DNA from: an uncultured Blautia sp. | GTDB taxonomy: Bacteria > Bacillota > Clostridia > Lachnospirales > Lachnospiraceae | Direction: 5' to 3' | NCBI GenBank assembly: GCA_958367245.1 | Contig: CATXEA010000024.1 | Coordinates: 1-48,882, forward strand | DNA length: 48,882 nt | Shown here: positions 7,538 through 15,028 of the stretch, piece after piece | Position numbering within the stretch: the stretch's first letter is position 1 | Layout: the number at the start of each line of letters is the position of its first letter | The notes under the pieces: model-generated | Databases searched by the model: none | What the model was told of the DNA's origin: nothing | What the model saw: the letters and a program-made list of their open reading frames with translations, nothing else | Program-made: the position numbers and the translations under genes

Positions 7538-10045
7538 TCACTCGAATCGAAGCCGTTCAACAATACTTCGTCTGGCTGCCATTTTATAAAAGATAAGCGG
7601 AATTACAAAAGCAATAATCAGTAAAAACGGAAGACAGATTAAAATTGGTGTCAAGGTAAAGCGATATACAAACGCCCATTGATTTTTTATCAATTCATTC
7701 TGACAAATCAGCCAGCCAAGTACATTACCGACAGTTACCGTCAAAGCTGCTGCACTGCCGATATATACTGCGCTTTCCCAGATTAACATTTTTTTCATCT
7801 GCTTCCCGCTCATTCCAATGGCATTTAGCATCGCAAGCTCCTTTTGTCTCGTAAAAATACCGGTCACCACTACATTGATGAAATTCAGAATACCGATTGC
7901 AGCCAGAATAGAACTGAGAACAGCGCCAATCAAAGTGAAATTCCTCTGCATCTGCATAAATTCAACAGCCAGCGTTCCGCGGGAAATATAAGTCATTTCA
8001 AAACAGGGTGCCAATTCAGCCGTAATCTCTTCAGCCTCTGTTATATGCTCTTTTTCCACATCATAAAGAACCGATAAAGGCTGTTTTATCCCATACAGAT
8101 TCGTAAAAGCCTGCTCTGGCATGACAATCTGAATCGCCATTTCCGCATACTGTCTGCTGGTCAGAGTCCAGGGCATTTCTCCCAACGCCAGAACCGTAAA
8201 TTCCTTTTTGATCCCATTAGGACCTGTCAGGGTAATTTTGTCTCCCGGCTGATAAAGCGCTTCTTTCACACACCCTTGCTGTGCGATTTCATCACTGTAA
8301 ATCACATATTCTCCGCTGCTCCATTTTTCCTCATCAAATGTTCCCTCAAAATAAGATATATCCTGCGCCAAAGCAGAGGATACGGAATATGTTGATGTAA
8401 ATTCATTACCGTCATATTCTTCCAGCGCGGCATACCCAAAGCCCTGTTTTTTAGAGTTTTTCTCCATCCATGTTTTCGCATAGTCAGACAGTTCCACAAA
8501 ATAGTTTTCCTCACAATAGACCTTTTCTAATCGTTCCAGACCGGGAATCTGTCCAACAGCCTCAACAAATTCTTCAGGAATCCCCTCAATATTTTTTTCA
8601 GTGTATCCCGGTGCCTGCACAGTCCAGTGTGTTACCTCGAAATCGCCGTTTGTCTGTGTTTCCACATAGCGTTCCAAATTGAAACCGTTTAAAATTGTAT
8701 AGGTAATATTAAACAAAGTTAAGCTCAAAGTCAGAGATAAAATCACTAACACGGCTTTTTTTCCATCTCGCCGTACATTTCCCATACCAAGAGAGCAGGG
8801 AGAAGTATTTTGGGTTCTCTTACTCTTCTTTTTACTTTTTTCTTTTGCGTTTCCATTGTAGCGAACAGCTTCAACAGGTGAAACTATGGCAACAATACGC
8901 CCTGGCTTCAGACAGCTTACCCATATTGTGAACAAACTGAATAATGCCGCGCCAAACAATACCCAGGGAGATACAGTAAAAGTTCCAAAACCTTTAAATG
9001 CAAGCGCATCCATCACATTGGGAAGCAATACTTTACCGATAACATATCCGGTCAATACTCCTACAGGAATACCGATAGCAGAAAGCTGCATCGCCTGTCT
9101 GTACAGGATACGGCGAAGCTGCTTACCGGAAGCGCCGATGGTTTTCAACAGACCGTAAAACGCAATATCCTGTGTTACTGAAATATAGAATACATTATAA
9201 ATAATCAAATATCCGGAAATCAGCACCACAAGCAGCATGGACAGCCCTGCCAGAACAGTAGCCATATCCACTCCCGAGGTTTCATACCGCGCGTTTACTC
9301 CCGTATTGGTACTGCGTGGCAGCCCTGCTTTTTCTATAAGTTCATCCAGTTGCCCCAAAACATTTAAACTGCCGGGAAAGTCAATCTGAGCGCAGATTGT
9401 TCCTTCATATATATGACTTTCAGAAAAAGAAGTCTGTTGAACAGGCGCAATTTCTCCACTATATTCCTTTGAAATCCAAACCTGTTGTGCCGGCGCCAGC
9501 TCATCCCCCTTCCAGACACCGCAAAGTGTAAAAGTATCCTCATAAATCTTTCCGTTCACCTCTATGGGAAAAGTAATCCGGGTTCCCAATTCACAGCTAA
9601 GTCCCAGCGCCTCCAAAACAAGTGTGGACATTGCAATTTCCATTTTCTTTTGCGGCATTTTTCCTGAAGAAGGATAAGAAAGCATCATTTGGGCTGCACC
9701 GTCTTCACCATAGCGCACTTCGCTTTTCAGCCGCTCCAGCCGTTCATCTGCTGCCATACCTGTAATAATCGTATAATAAAGTGTTTTATAGCCGCCTGCT
9801 TTTTTTAACTGTTCATATTCCGGCTCAGAAAGAAAATCTGCCGATGCCTGTCCGATTGAACCATTGGAACGCATAAGCGATTGCTGCGCCTGCTCAAAAA
9901 CACCTCCGGCAACTGTAAATAAAACTGAGAACAGTACAGACGTTAAAACAATCGCTCCAACTGCAATCCTATTTCTCAGACGACTCTTTTTCATCTGACG
10001 TTCAGCCAGCAGTCTTAAAACTGCTTTATTTTTCACCTGAAACAT
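7538..10045 (-). CDS. Large FtsX-domain ABC permease (module B)
   Basis: An 835-residue permease with two FtsX halves: a helix near the N-terminus, an extracytoplasmic domain, three helices around residues 260-390 with the coupling sequence KTIGASGKQLRR, then a further helix, a second large extracytoplasmic domain, and three C-terminal helices with NAIGMSGKQMKK. This duplicated layout, in one polypeptide with a separate ATPase, is common in clostridial peptide-antibiotic transporters and differs from the BceB layout. The start at 10045 is chosen because AGGAGG lies 9 bases before it; it overlaps the ATPase gene by 20 bases. It is homologous to the module C and D permeases. The substrate is unknown. 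Confidence 0.9.
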   Translation of the reverse strand: MFQVKNKAVLRLLAERQMKKSRLRNRIAVGAIVLTSVLFSVLFTVAGGVFEQAQQSLMRSNGSIGQASADFLSEPEYEQLKKAGGYKTLYYTIITGMAADERLERLKSEVRYGEDGAAQMMLSYPSSGKMPQKKMEIAMSTLVLEALGLSCELGTRITFPIEVNGKIYEDTFTLCGVWKGDELAPAQQVWISKEYSGEIAPVQQTSFSESHIYEGTICAQIDFPGSLNVLGQLDELIEKAGLPRSTNTGVNARYETSGVDMATVLAGLSMLLVVLISGYLIIYNVFYISVTQDIAFYGLLKTIGASGKQLRRILYRQAMQLSAIGIPVGVLTGYVIGKVLLPNVMDALAFKGFGTFTVSPWVLFGAALFSLFTIWVSCLKPGRIVAIVSPVEAVRYNGNAKEKSKKKSKRTQNTSPCSLGMGNVRRDGKKAVLVILSLTLSLTLFNITYTILNGFNLERYVETQTNGDFEVTHWTVQAPGYTEKNIEGIPEEFVEAVGQIPGLERLEKVYCEENYFVELSDYAKTWMEKNSKKQGFGYAALEEYDGNEFTSTYSVSSALAQDISYFEGTFDEEKWSSGEYVIYSDEIAQQGCVKEALYQPGDKITLTGPNGIKKEFTVLALGEMPWTLTSRQYAEMAIQIVMPEQAFTNLYGIKQPLSVLYDVEKEHITEAEEITAELAPCFEMTYISRGTLAVEFMQMQRNFTLIGAVLSSILAAIGILNFINVVVTGIFTRQKELAMLNAIGMSGKQMKKMLIWESAVYIGSAAALTVTVGNVLGWLICQNELIKNQWAFVYRFTLTPILICLPFLLIIAFVIPLIFYKMAARRSIVERLRFE

Positions 10046-10724
10046 AGAATGAGTCCTCCTTAATACGCCCGTCTTCAATACGTATAATCCTGTCTGCCAT
10101 CTGTGCGATTTCCGGATTATGGGTAATCATCACCATCGTCTGTAAAAAACGCTGGTTGCTGGCTTTCAGGAATGCCATAACATCCTGACTGGTTCTGCTG
10201 TCCAGATTCCCTGTAGGTTCGTCTGCTAAGATAATCGCAGGTTTACTCGCCAAAGCTCTGGCAATTGCCACTCGCTGCTGCTGACCGCCGGATAGCTGAT
10301 TCGGAAGCTGTGTCAGCTTTTCCTCGATTTTCAGCAGTGAAACGATTTCGTGAAAATAGGTTTCGTCAATCCTGCCTCCATCAAGCTGAATTGGCAGCAC
10401 AATATTTTCACGGACATTCAGAGTTTGTATCAGATTGAATTGCTGAAAAACGAAGCCGATATTCCTGCGTCTGAATGCCGCCAGTTTTTCATCATCCATA
10501 CGCGATAATTCTTTATTTCCTACTTTTACACTGCCCTCCGTAGGGAAATCAAGACCTCCCAGCATATGAAGCAGGGTAGATTTGCCGCTTCCGGAGGTTC
10601 CTACAACAGCAACAAATTCGCCGTAGCGAACTTCCAGATTCACGCCATCCAGAGCTCTGGTAGTGTTATCGCCTGACTTATAATATTTTTTCAGCCCAGA
10701 AGCTTTTAAAACAACAGGTTTCAT
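10026..10724 (-). CDS. ABC transporter ATP-binding protein (module B)
   Basis: A 232-residue MacB-type ATPase with Walker A GTSGSGKST (about residues 42-50), a Q-loop in GFVFQQFN, signature LSGGQQQR, Walker B ILADEPTGNLD and the switch His in MITHNPEIAQ. It partners the FtsX permease whose start codon overlaps its 3' end. It is very similar to the module C and D ATPases (shared NPEIAQMADRIIRIEDGRI end in B and C), indicating duplication of whole modules. It is separated from the upstream kinase gene by a terminator and has its own promoter with three 11-bp-spaced repeats, so it is a separately inducible target unit. Confidence 0.93.
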   Translation of the reverse strand: MKPVVLKASGLKKYYKSGDNTTRALDGVNLEVRYGEFVAVVGTSGSGKSTLLHMLGGLDFPTEGSVKVGNKELSRMDDEKLAAFRRRNIGFVFQQFNLIQTLNVRENIVLPIQLDGGRIDETYFHEIVSLLKIEEKLTQLPNQLSGGQQQRVAIARALASKPAIILADEPTGNLDSRTSQDVMAFLKASNQRFLQTMVMITHNPEIAQMADRIIRIEDGRIKEDSFYVSGEK

Positions 10725-10757
10725 TAATTGCAGCCCTCTCTTTCATTTGTTTCCTTT

Positions 10758-10802
10758 ATTATATAGTTTAAATGTAACAACCCCCTCACAACAATCTCAC
10801 AA
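10758..10802 (-). promoter_or_regulatory. Promoter with three 11-bp direct repeats (module B transporter)
   Basis: On the minus strand TTGTGAG occurs at 10796-10802 and again at 10785-10791, and TTGTTA at 10775-10780; the three TTGT starts are exactly 11 bases apart. The third is 11 bases before a perfect TATAAT (10758-10763), and no consensus -35 box is seen at 17 bases. This is the layout of an activator-dependent promoter of an OmpR/PhoB-type regulator. The first unit is also half of a palindrome CTCACAA-AA-TTGTGAG. Confidence 0.65.
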
Positions 10803-10814
10803 TTTTGTGAGGAT

Positions 10815-10846
10815 TAAAAAATCAGGCAGGTTATCCCGCCTGATTT
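10815..10846 (-). terminator. Terminator after the module B kinase
   Basis: AATCAGGC pairs with GCCTGATT around 10820-10843, with T-runs on both sides (10816-10820 serves the minus strand). It stands immediately after the kinase stop and separates the regulator-kinase transcript from the transporter genes. Confidence 0.75.
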
Positions 10847-11854
10847 TCATAGGAACTGGATTGTAAAGGTACTGCCCCGTTCAGTTGAAGCAACTGTGAC
10901 ATAACCACCCTGTGCTTCTATAATCTGTCGTGTCAGATAAAGTCCCACGCCTGCTCCAGACAGATTATGTACGGTCGGTGCCCTGAAAAATTTTGAAAAA
11001 ATCGCACCCTGTATTTCTTCCGGTATCCCCATCCCCGTATCACTGATGCGAAGATAAGCTCCTGCTTCCCGCATTACAGCCCGAACCTCTATGCTTCCTC
11101 CGGAAGGTGTATATTTCACTGCATTGTCCAGCAAATTAAAAATGGCTTCCTCCGTCCACTTCGGGTCATGGAAAATGAAAAACGGCTGGGGACATTCTAC
11201 AGAAATATCAATCTTTTTTTGTTCTGCAAGAGAGCTGATACTTAACAGTGCATTTACCAGTGTCTGTGCCAAATCCGCTTTGGATGGAACAATCTGAATT
11301 GCTCCGCTTTCCAGTCGGCTCATTTTTATAATTGACTGGATAAGAAAATCCATTTTATCGGCCTGATGTGACGCCCGTTGTAAAAACTCCTGTTGCTTTT
11401 CAAGCGGCATCTGTCTGGAAGACAACAGCTCTAAATCCATTTTAATATTTGCAACAGGTGTTTTTATCTGATGGGATAAGTCTGCCACCATTCCCTGCAT
11501 CATTCGCTTTTCGTCTTCTGCGTCTGATTCGGCAATCCGCAGCGCATCATACAATCTTGCCAATTTTGCCACAAAACGGGCAAAGACGCTTTCATTATCC
11601 TGTACTTCCGGCAATTCTGCTTCTTTTTTTACAGAGAGCATTTGCTCCATCCCGTTGTTTACGTCATCGAAAAAATCTGATACTTTTCTCTGATATGCCA
11701 AAAACAGCAGTAAATATAAAATACTCCCCACTGCCATAAGAATATAAGCCAGCCAGTTTCGTTTGCAGATTATCAGTACAGGCGCACCTATAAGCACAAT
11801 CGTACATACAGCAAGGGCGCATAAGTTCAGGCGTTTAAAGGACAGCGTATTCAT
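10847..11854 (-). CDS. Sensor histidine kinase (module B)
   Basis: A 335-residue kinase with two closely spaced helices (about 12-30 and 34-53) and no sizeable extracellular domain, a short cytoplasmic linker, the H-box VADLSHQIKTPVANIKM with phospho-His at about 128, the N-box LLDNAVKYT, and G-boxes DTGMGIP and GAGVGLYL. Kinases with almost no extracellular loop usually sense through the membrane or through a partner transporter. ATG 11854 forms an ATGA overlap with the regulator stop and has GGAGAG before it; the ATG at 11872 lies within that binding site and is not used. It resembles the module D kinase (SHQ(I/V)KTPVAN), a duplicated pair. Confidence 0.92.
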   Translation of the reverse strand: MNTLSFKRLNLCALAVCTIVLIGAPVLIICKRNWLAYILMAVGSILYLLLFLAYQRKVSDFFDDVNNGMEQMLSVKKEAELPEVQDNESVFARFVAKLARLYDALRIAESDAEDEKRMMQGMVADLSHQIKTPVANIKMDLELLSSRQMPLEKQQEFLQRASHQADKMDFLIQSIIKMSRLESGAIQIVPSKADLAQTLVNALLSISSLAEQKKIDISVECPQPFFIFHDPKWTEEAIFNLLDNAVKYTPSGGSIEVRAVMREAGAYLRISDTGMGIPEEIQGAIFSKFFRAPTVHNLSGAGVGLYLTRQIIEAQGGYVTVASTERGSTFTIQFL

Positions 11855-12537
11855 AACATCTCTCCATTCCACATGTATCCTATTCCATAAACTGTTTTTA
11901 TGTATTTATGACCGTCTTTTTCTAATTTACTGCGTAACCTGCCTATATTCACAGTCAGAGCATGTTCGTCAACGTAGTTTCCGTTAACGTCCCAGAGACG
12001 TTCTAAAATAACCTGTCTGGTCAGAACCTTTCCCTTATTGTCAATAAAGAGCTTCATCAATTTATACTCTGTCGGCGTTAATATCAAAGGTGTTCCGCCC
12101 AAACTGATATTTGCCGTATCAAAATCCACTGTCAGAAATCCATCAGAATAACCTCTGCATTGACAGGTCTTATCTGTGCGTTTTAATACTGCCTGAATAC
12201 GTTTACGGAGCAATGCCATGCTAAACGGTTTGGTAATATAATCGTCTGCGCCGCAGTCAAATCCCCTCATTTCATCCTGTTCCAAATCACGGGCAGTCAG
12301 AAAAATAACCGGAACATCTCTTAATTGTTTCATTTGACCACATACAGTAAATCCATCGCCATCCGGCAAATTCCCATCCATTAATACAAGATCCATATCC
12401 TGTCCCTTAAAAATTTCCAAAGCAAGAGATGCGGTAAGAGATGAATAAATTTCGTAGCCTTCTTCCTTCAGATCGTACATAAGACCATCGTTTAATTCTT
12501 TATCATCCTCAACTATCAGAATCTTCTTTCGCTTCAT
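11851..12537 (-). CDS. OmpR-family response regulator (module B)
   Basis: A 228-residue regulator. The receiver opens MKRKKILIVEDDKE with the phospho-acceptor Asp in LVLMDGNLPDGDG (slightly atypical MDGN), the switch Thr in VIFLTARD and the Lys in DDYITKPFS. The C-terminal winged helix carries TPTEYKLMKLF and ends GIGYMWNGEML. The start at 12537 is chosen because AGGAGT lies 5 bases upstream, while the longer frame to 12573 lacks a site. It is coupled to the kinase by an ATGA overlap. It probably activates the repeats in front of the module B transporter and perhaps those of module C, which has no regulator of its own; that cross-talk is inference. Confidence 0.92.
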   Translation of the reverse strand: MKRKKILIVEDDKELNDGLMYDLKEEGYEIYSSLTASLALEIFKGQDMDLVLMDGNLPDGDGFTVCGQMKQLRDVPVIFLTARDLEQDEMRGFDCGADDYITKPFSMALLRKRIQAVLKRTDKTCQCRGYSDGFLTVDFDTANISLGGTPLILTPTEYKLMKLFIDNKGKVLTRQVILERLWDVNGNYVDEHALTVNIGRLRSKLEKDGHKYIKTVYGIGYMWNGEML

Positions 12538-12635
12538 TACTCCTGTTTTCCTTTCTTTGTTCTTTATGAACATACATGCCAGCCCGGACTCTTAGTGCTC
12601 TAAAGTCATTCCTCCAATCCGGCTGGTCTTGTTTG

Positions 12636-13094
12636 TCAAAGCATCTTGTTTTCTCTGTAGCATTCAAAAATATAAGATGGATTTTCGTAATATACGCTGC
12701 TGTTATAGTCATCGATTTTCTCGCTGAGAAAAGAATTGTACACCCTGATCAATGCATCAACGACACTGATTTCTTCGAACTCTGCGACCTGCTTGATCAG
12801 TCTTTTATATACCTTTCCAATATCCCAGTGTGTTGGAATGGAATATCCACATGTCCCAACATTATCAAATGTCCCGGAAGTAATTCCTGTCTCTTCAATA
12901 AAATCATCACTCACCCTGTCAATGTTATCACTGTGATAAACATCTGCAAGATCGTATATCTTCTCCAGTCTTCTTTTTCCCAACGCATTTACGACTGCCG
13001 CTCTGGTATTTGTTGTTTTTCTTGCAATATAATCGATTAAACTGCATGTATAAAACAAATCATTATCTTTCTGATTTTCTCTTCCTTCCTGCAT
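12636..13094 (-). CDS. Partner protein of the DUF3990 putative toxin
   Basis: A 152-residue cytoplasmic protein without membrane segments. The N-terminal half (about 10-75: LFYTCSLIDYIARKT, VVNALGKRRLEKIYDLADV) resembles the DUF3791-type helical proteins often found beside DUF3990 genes. The second half (THWDIGKVYKRLI, NSFLSEKIDDYNSSVYYENP) is not recognised. The start at 13094 is fixed by GAGGTGA upstream and by a one-base overlap (TAATG) with the stop of the DUF3990 gene, showing tight translational coupling. That coupling fits a toxin-antitoxin pair in which this protein is the antitoxin, but the order (toxin first) is less usual and neither role is proven. A possible alternative is a two-subunit effector. 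Confidence 0.65.
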   Translation of the reverse strand: MQEGRENQKDNDLFYTCSLIDYIARKTTNTRAAVVNALGKRRLEKIYDLADVYHSDNIDRVSDDFIEETGITSGTFDNVGTCGYSIPTHWDIGKVYKRLIKQVAEFEEISVVDALIRVYNSFLSEKIDDYNSSVYYENPSYIFECYRENKML

Positions 13095-13555
13095 TAGTTT
13101 ATCACCTCGTAATTTCTGAATTTTAAGCAAGTTAAAGCTTCTGACGTACAAAAATTTATCTGATGTGTTGGATATTTGAATTTAGCCAAAATCCAAAACT
13201 GCTCTCTTGTAAGTATTCCTTCCATATAGTCCGAAATATAATTGTAAATCTGATCGTTTGCCATAGCTCCAATTACAATATCATATTTATGCGGTTTCCC
13301 ACTTCTGCAGGCAATAATAAAATCAAGCCATTCATCAGTCATTTCTTTAAATTCTTTAATGGACAGGTTTTCCTTCAAAATCGCATCATACACAGACACA
13401 ATCTTTGTCTCGTATCGTTTCGCCCATCTTCTGGCTTGTTCTTTTATAACAGTACAATAAAATCCCGGTCCAAAATCCTTTGTATTTCTCCCTACACGAA
13501 TTTCCGGAAATTCAACAGGTGTATAACCGCCATGATATACCGTGATTTTTCCCAT
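13094..13555 (-). CDS. DUF3990 protein, putative ADP-ribosyltransferase-fold toxin
   Basis: A 153-residue protein that matches the DUF3990 pattern: YHGG (Y7-H8-G9), a Pro/Glu-containing segment, then TKDFGPGFYCT (Tyr33) followed by EQARRWAKR, a central YDIVIGAMANDQIY block and a C-terminal HQINFCT. The family belongs to the ADP-ribosyltransferase fold, where the H and Y positions fit NAD binding. It starts at 13555 with GGGAG 8 bases upstream and is coupled by TAATG to a downstream partner. Such two-gene modules are candidates for toxin-antitoxin or phage-defence functions. The catalytic residues are inferred from family pattern; activity and target are unknown. Confidence 0.75.
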   Translation of the reverse strand: MGKITVYHGGYTPVEFPEIRVGRNTKDFGPGFYCTVIKEQARRWAKRYETKIVSVYDAILKENLSIKEFKEMTDEWLDFIIACRSGKPHKYDIVIGAMANDQIYNYISDYMEGILTREQFWILAKFKYPTHQINFCTSEALTCLKFRNYEVIN

Positions 13556-13620
13556 ATCAATACTCCCTTCTTTCTTTTTTCATAATTACATTTACCATAT
13601 CCTCTTCAAACTAATGGTCA

Positions 13621-14100
13621 TTAACTCTGCGTTACATTCTCCGGTAATTCCATTTCATTATTCATTTTGACAAAGCCATATTTTTCATATAATGCCCTTC
13701 CCATATCCGTTGCTTCTAATGAAATGGACGAAATTCTTTTGCTCTTGGTATCTTTAATCAACAGATCTAATGTTTTATAGGCAATCCCTTTTCTTCTGTA
13801 CTCAGGATCGGTATATATATTCATTATATATGCCTTATTTCCGCTGGGATTATGACAGGTTGGCATCACTTGAAAAAAACTGACACCACCAGTTCCAACG
13901 CACCGATTCCCATCAAAAACCAAATATGCAATATGAGAACCGTCACAAAGTGCTTTTTGATAGTAGTGATACGAATATTTTTTCACTTCACTCATATCCA
14001 CATCAGCAGAAAGCTTGTTTGCTGCTCTTAATACCTCAATTCTTGTTTCTGTCAATATTTCTATATCTTCAATCGTTGCTCTTTTGTATATCAGGTTCAT
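13621..14100 (-). CDS. GNAT-family N-acetyltransferase
   Basis: A 159-residue acetyltransferase using acetyl-CoA. Motif A, binding the pyrophosphate, is DPEYRRKGIAYKTLDLL at about residues 98-115; beta-4 ahead of it reads AYIMNIYT. The C-terminal ISLEATDMGRALYEKYGF is the usual GNAT ending. GGAGAGG lies about 8 bases upstream of the ATG. It follows a second acetyltransferase by 22 bases and is probably co-transcribed with it from the strong promoter at 14815. The substrate cannot be deduced; small-molecule or antibiotic acetylation fits the neighbourhood but is not shown. Confidence 0.88.
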   Translation of the reverse strand: MNLIYKRATIEDIEILTETRIEVLRAANKLSADVDMSEVKKYSYHYYQKALCDGSHIAYLVFDGNRCVGTGGVSFFQVMPTCHNPSGNKAYIMNIYTDPEYRRKGIAYKTLDLLIKDTKSKRISSISLEATDMGRALYEKYGFVKMNNEMELPENVTQS

Positions 14101-14122
14101 ATCGTATCCTCTCCGGTAAATG

Positions 14123-14683
14123 CTATCCCTGACTTTTTAACAGTTTCCACTCATCTTCCAAAATTGACATCAAAATATTGTCCGCATATTTATCTCCATC
14201 CATTATGGCATCTCGTAAAACACCCTCTCGCTTGAAGCCAGCCTTTACATATGTGCGCTCTGCTCTTGGATTAAATGAATATACCTCTAACTGTAATCGA
14301 TGCAGTTTCAATTTTTCAAATGCAAAATCACGGGTCATTTCTGTTACCCAGGTTCCAATGCCATTTCCCCGCTCTGCTGCATGAAAAAGACAGATTCGGA
14401 AATTAGCACAACGCAAATCCCAATTAATTTCATTAATTACACTTTCACCAATTATTTTTCCATCAGGCTCTATGATCAAAAAAAAGTATCGATCCTTATC
14501 CTCCAGTGATTTCAGAAAGAAAGAAGTTACCTCTTCCTTTGTAAAAATCCCCTTGCAACCGGTTAATCGAGCTACCTCCTTATCCAAAGGACAATAATTC
14601 TGGTTAAAATAATCTTCTGCATCCTTATCTTTAGCCAATCTGATGATATATCCATCTCTTTCACCAATTATATCCATGTTCAT
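14123..14683 (-). CDS. RimJ/RimL-type GNAT acetyltransferase
   Basis: A 186-residue acetyltransferase of the Acetyltransf_3 kind. Residues about 85-150 hold INEINWDLRCANFRICLF, the CoA motif ERGNGIGTWVTEM and the family ending NPRAERTYVKAGFKREGVLRD. The start at 14683 has GGAG 9 bases upstream. A longer frame up to 14806 runs through a terminator hairpin and lacks a binding site, so it is taken as leader rather than protein. First gene of a two-gene acetyltransferase unit. Its leader carries an intrinsic terminator, so expression is likely conditional. The substrate is unknown. Confidence 0.87.
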   Translation of the reverse strand: MNMDIIGERDGYIIRLAKDKDAEDYFNQNYCPLDKEVARLTGCKGIFTKEEVTSFFLKSLEDKDRYFFLIIEPDGKIIGESVINEINWDLRCANFRICLFHAAERGNGIGTWVTEMTRDFAFEKLKLHRLQLEVYSFNPRAERTYVKAGFKREGVLRDAIMDGDKYADNILMSILEDEWKLLKSQG

Positions 14684-14705
14684 AATAATATCTCCATAAA
14701 TTCCC

Positions 14706-14747
14706 AAAACAAAAAGCAGCACCGGACAACTTTTTGTTATCCAGTGC
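14706..14747 (-). terminator. Attenuator-like terminator in the GNAT leader
   Basis: GCACTGGATAAC (14736-14747, minus strand) pairs with GTTGTCCGGTGC (14719-14730) with two G-U pairs, a 12-bp stem and 5-base loop, followed by a T-rich tract (CTTTTTGTTTT). It lies between a near-consensus promoter and the acetyltransferase start, not after a gene, so it would stop transcription before the gene unless disrupted. Confidence 0.7.
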
Positions 14748-14814
14748 CCATAATCTCGAAAAAACAGTTTTATGCCGGCTGTCAGACGCTGATGAAGCCT
14801 TTCCATTTACTTGT

Positions 14815-14843
14815 ATTATAGGTGATACCCTGTGAAATATCAA
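14815..14843 (-). promoter_or_regulatory. Promoter of the acetyltransferase unit
   Basis: TTGATA (14838-14843), a 17-base spacer and a perfect TATAAT (14815-14820) on the minus strand. Transcription would start at about 14808, giving a 125-base leader before the gene. Confidence 0.8.
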
Positions 14844-15028
14844 CTGTTTCCGGAAAAATTAATCAACACAAGCCCCCTTTGTATCTAGCTTTTCGCTATT
14901 TTCCTAACATAATCCTAAAAAAATTTTTAATTGTTTCAAAATACTGTTAAAATATATCCTTGTACACCACCACTACTTTTGCCCAATATCAATTTCCTCT
15001 ATAAGACTTTGAAATTCTGGATTTTCTT

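Noticed and set aside
12590..12630. CCAGCC-GGA / TCC-GGCTGG inverted repeat after the DUF3990 partner gene as terminator
   Set aside because: The loop is about 29 bases and no T-run follows on either strand, so termination is unlikely.
14684..14806. N-terminal extension of the RimL-type acetyltransferase to ATG 14806
   Set aside because: It would run through a terminator hairpin, lacks a binding site and does not look like a GNAT N-terminus; treated as leader.
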